Source of the DNA: Micropruina glycogenica
Lineage (GTDB): Bacteria > Actinomycetota > Actinomycetes > Propionibacteriales > Propionibacteriaceae
Assembly: GCF_900289045.1 (NCBI RefSeq)
Contig: NZ_LT985188.1
Coordinates: 1,488,001-1,552,000 of the forward strand
Length of the DNA stretch: 64,000 nt
Reading direction: 5' to 3'
Below, piece by piece: positions 63,453-64,000 of the stretch (position 1 is its first letter; the number at the start of each line of letters is the position of its first letter). Below the pieces are notes generated by a model that saw nothing but the letters and a program-made list of their open reading frames with translations, was not told where the DNA came from and searched no databases. The position numbers were made by a program, and so were the translations under genes.

Positions 63453-63515
63453 CCGATTTGCCGGTCGGGCTCGTCGAGATCCGATGCCTGGTCGGTCGAG
63501 AACGACCGACCGCAC

Positions 63516-64000
63516 TCACTCGAACGGCAGCGGCTCGGGGTTGAGCGTGACGCGGCCCACGGCTGCGGTCATCCGACGCCGGTGGTGCCGACGGCACAGC
63601 ACCTCGTACGCCACGTCACCCTGCTCACCCACCACGTCGCCGACCACCACCTGGCTGCCTTCGGTGACCATCCGGCCGTCCACCGTGCGGGCGTTGTGCG
63701 TGGCCGGCTCGCCGCACCAGCAGCGCGGACGCACCTGCAGCAGCTCCATTCGGTCGCACAGTTCGACCAGCCGCCTCGTGGCCGGGAACAGTTCGGTGCG
63801 AAAGTCGGTGAGAATGCCGAAGCAGTACACGTCGAGTTGCAACTCGTCGACCACGCGCGCCAGCTGGTCGATGTGGGCCGCGGTGTAGAACTGGGCCTCG
63901 TCGCAGATCAGGTAGTCGACCCGAGAACCGTGGGTGAGTTCGTGTATCACGAACGCCCAGAAGTCGAACCCGTCGTTCACCTCGATGGCGTGCTGGTCGA
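63516..64000 (-). CDS. tdk: Thymidine kinase, N-terminus beyond the window
   Basis: The visible C-terminal 161 residues belong to a type II thymidine kinase, which phosphorylates thymidine with ATP for the salvage pathway. DYLICDEAQFY (Walker B and catalytic region), the lasso region DVYCFGILTDFRTELFP and the zinc ligands CWCG and LCRRHH are visible. The frame continues through position 64000; the P-loop lies outside the window. A TCGA repeat flanks its 3' end (about 63460). Confidence 0.93.
   Translation of the reverse strand, partial: DQHAIEVNDGFDFWAFVIHELTHGSRVDYLICDEAQFYTAAHIDQLARVVDELQLDVYCFGILTDFRTELFPATRRLVELCDRMELLQVRPRCWCGEPATHNARTVDGRMVTEGSQVVVGDVVGEQGDVAYEVLCRRHHRRRMTAAVGRVTLNPEPLPFE

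Overview
This is a high-GC, densely coding window from an actinobacterium. GTG and TTG starts are common, adjacent genes often overlap by 4 bp, and actinobacterial families are plentiful (GarA, FtsR-type MerR, SepH, DUF3710, DUF4193, DUF3000, 13E12/DUF222 HNH proteins). Gene order matches two core blocks known from Mycobacterium: Rv1822-Rv1832 (pgsA2-DUF881-sbp-DUF881-gcvH-garA-merR-DUF151-merR-gcvP) and Rv2680-Rv2700 (DUF3000-HRDC-dxs; RNA methyltransferase-APC permease-two TrkA-OB fold-DUF3710-dut-DUF3093-DUF4193). Many copies of a GGTCGAGCTTGTCGAGACC-type repeat make a Propionibacteriales-like lineage plausible, but that placement is inference.

Layout. 0.1-3.2 kb: a DUF4097 surface protein, an aminotransferase and a YihY membrane protein. 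3.7-15.3 kb: a long minus-strand run from thrS through a HIT protein, pgsA, the DUF881/sbp trio, gcvH, garA, ftsR, DUF151 and merR to gcvP. This joins glycine cleavage, central-metabolism signalling (GarA) and envelope or division functions. 15.6-17.6 kb: a TetR regulator and an M15 peptidase fusion cut by an IS5-type element (17.57-18.77 kb). 18.9-20.8 kb: four tRNA genes interrupted by a second insertion sequence with doubled terminal repeats. 21-26.9 kb: a CbiX-like protein, PPK2, an ATP-dependent LigC-type ligase, a LigD-type polymerase domain protein and MsrB. 26.9-34.3 kb: DUF3000, a ribonuclease D-like HRDC protein, a PQQ-propeller/membrane protein pair and dxs.

34.4-36.4 kb holds a small unknown gene with a perfect actinobacterial LexA box and a 13E12 HNH gene with a degenerate one. 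36.6-42.4 kb carries a frameshifted cation/proton antiporter, a VOC protein, a MATE exporter, an APC permease and a VIT1-like transporter. 42.4-48.9 kb looks like one extracytoplasmic redox locus: a DUF2231-cytochrome b5 fusion, an OmpR-type two-component system, a DUF2271 lipoprotein, ApbE flavin transferase and a ferric-reductase-like flavoprotein. Three of its promoter regions carry 7-N4-7 direct repeats like those of PhoP-type response regulators. 48.9-64 kb: aconitase with an 18-bp palindromic operator candidate, the second core block, sepH, a lipoprotein and a 5'-truncated thymidine kinase at the window edge.

The most unusual material is in the repeats. A 98-bp element at 59.9 kb has ends almost identical to those of the IS5-type element, so it is probably a non-autonomous derivative. 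The related repeat family has entered two coding regions in frame (a DUF881 protein and the TrmA-like methyltransferase) and supplies or abuts the stop codons of several genes.
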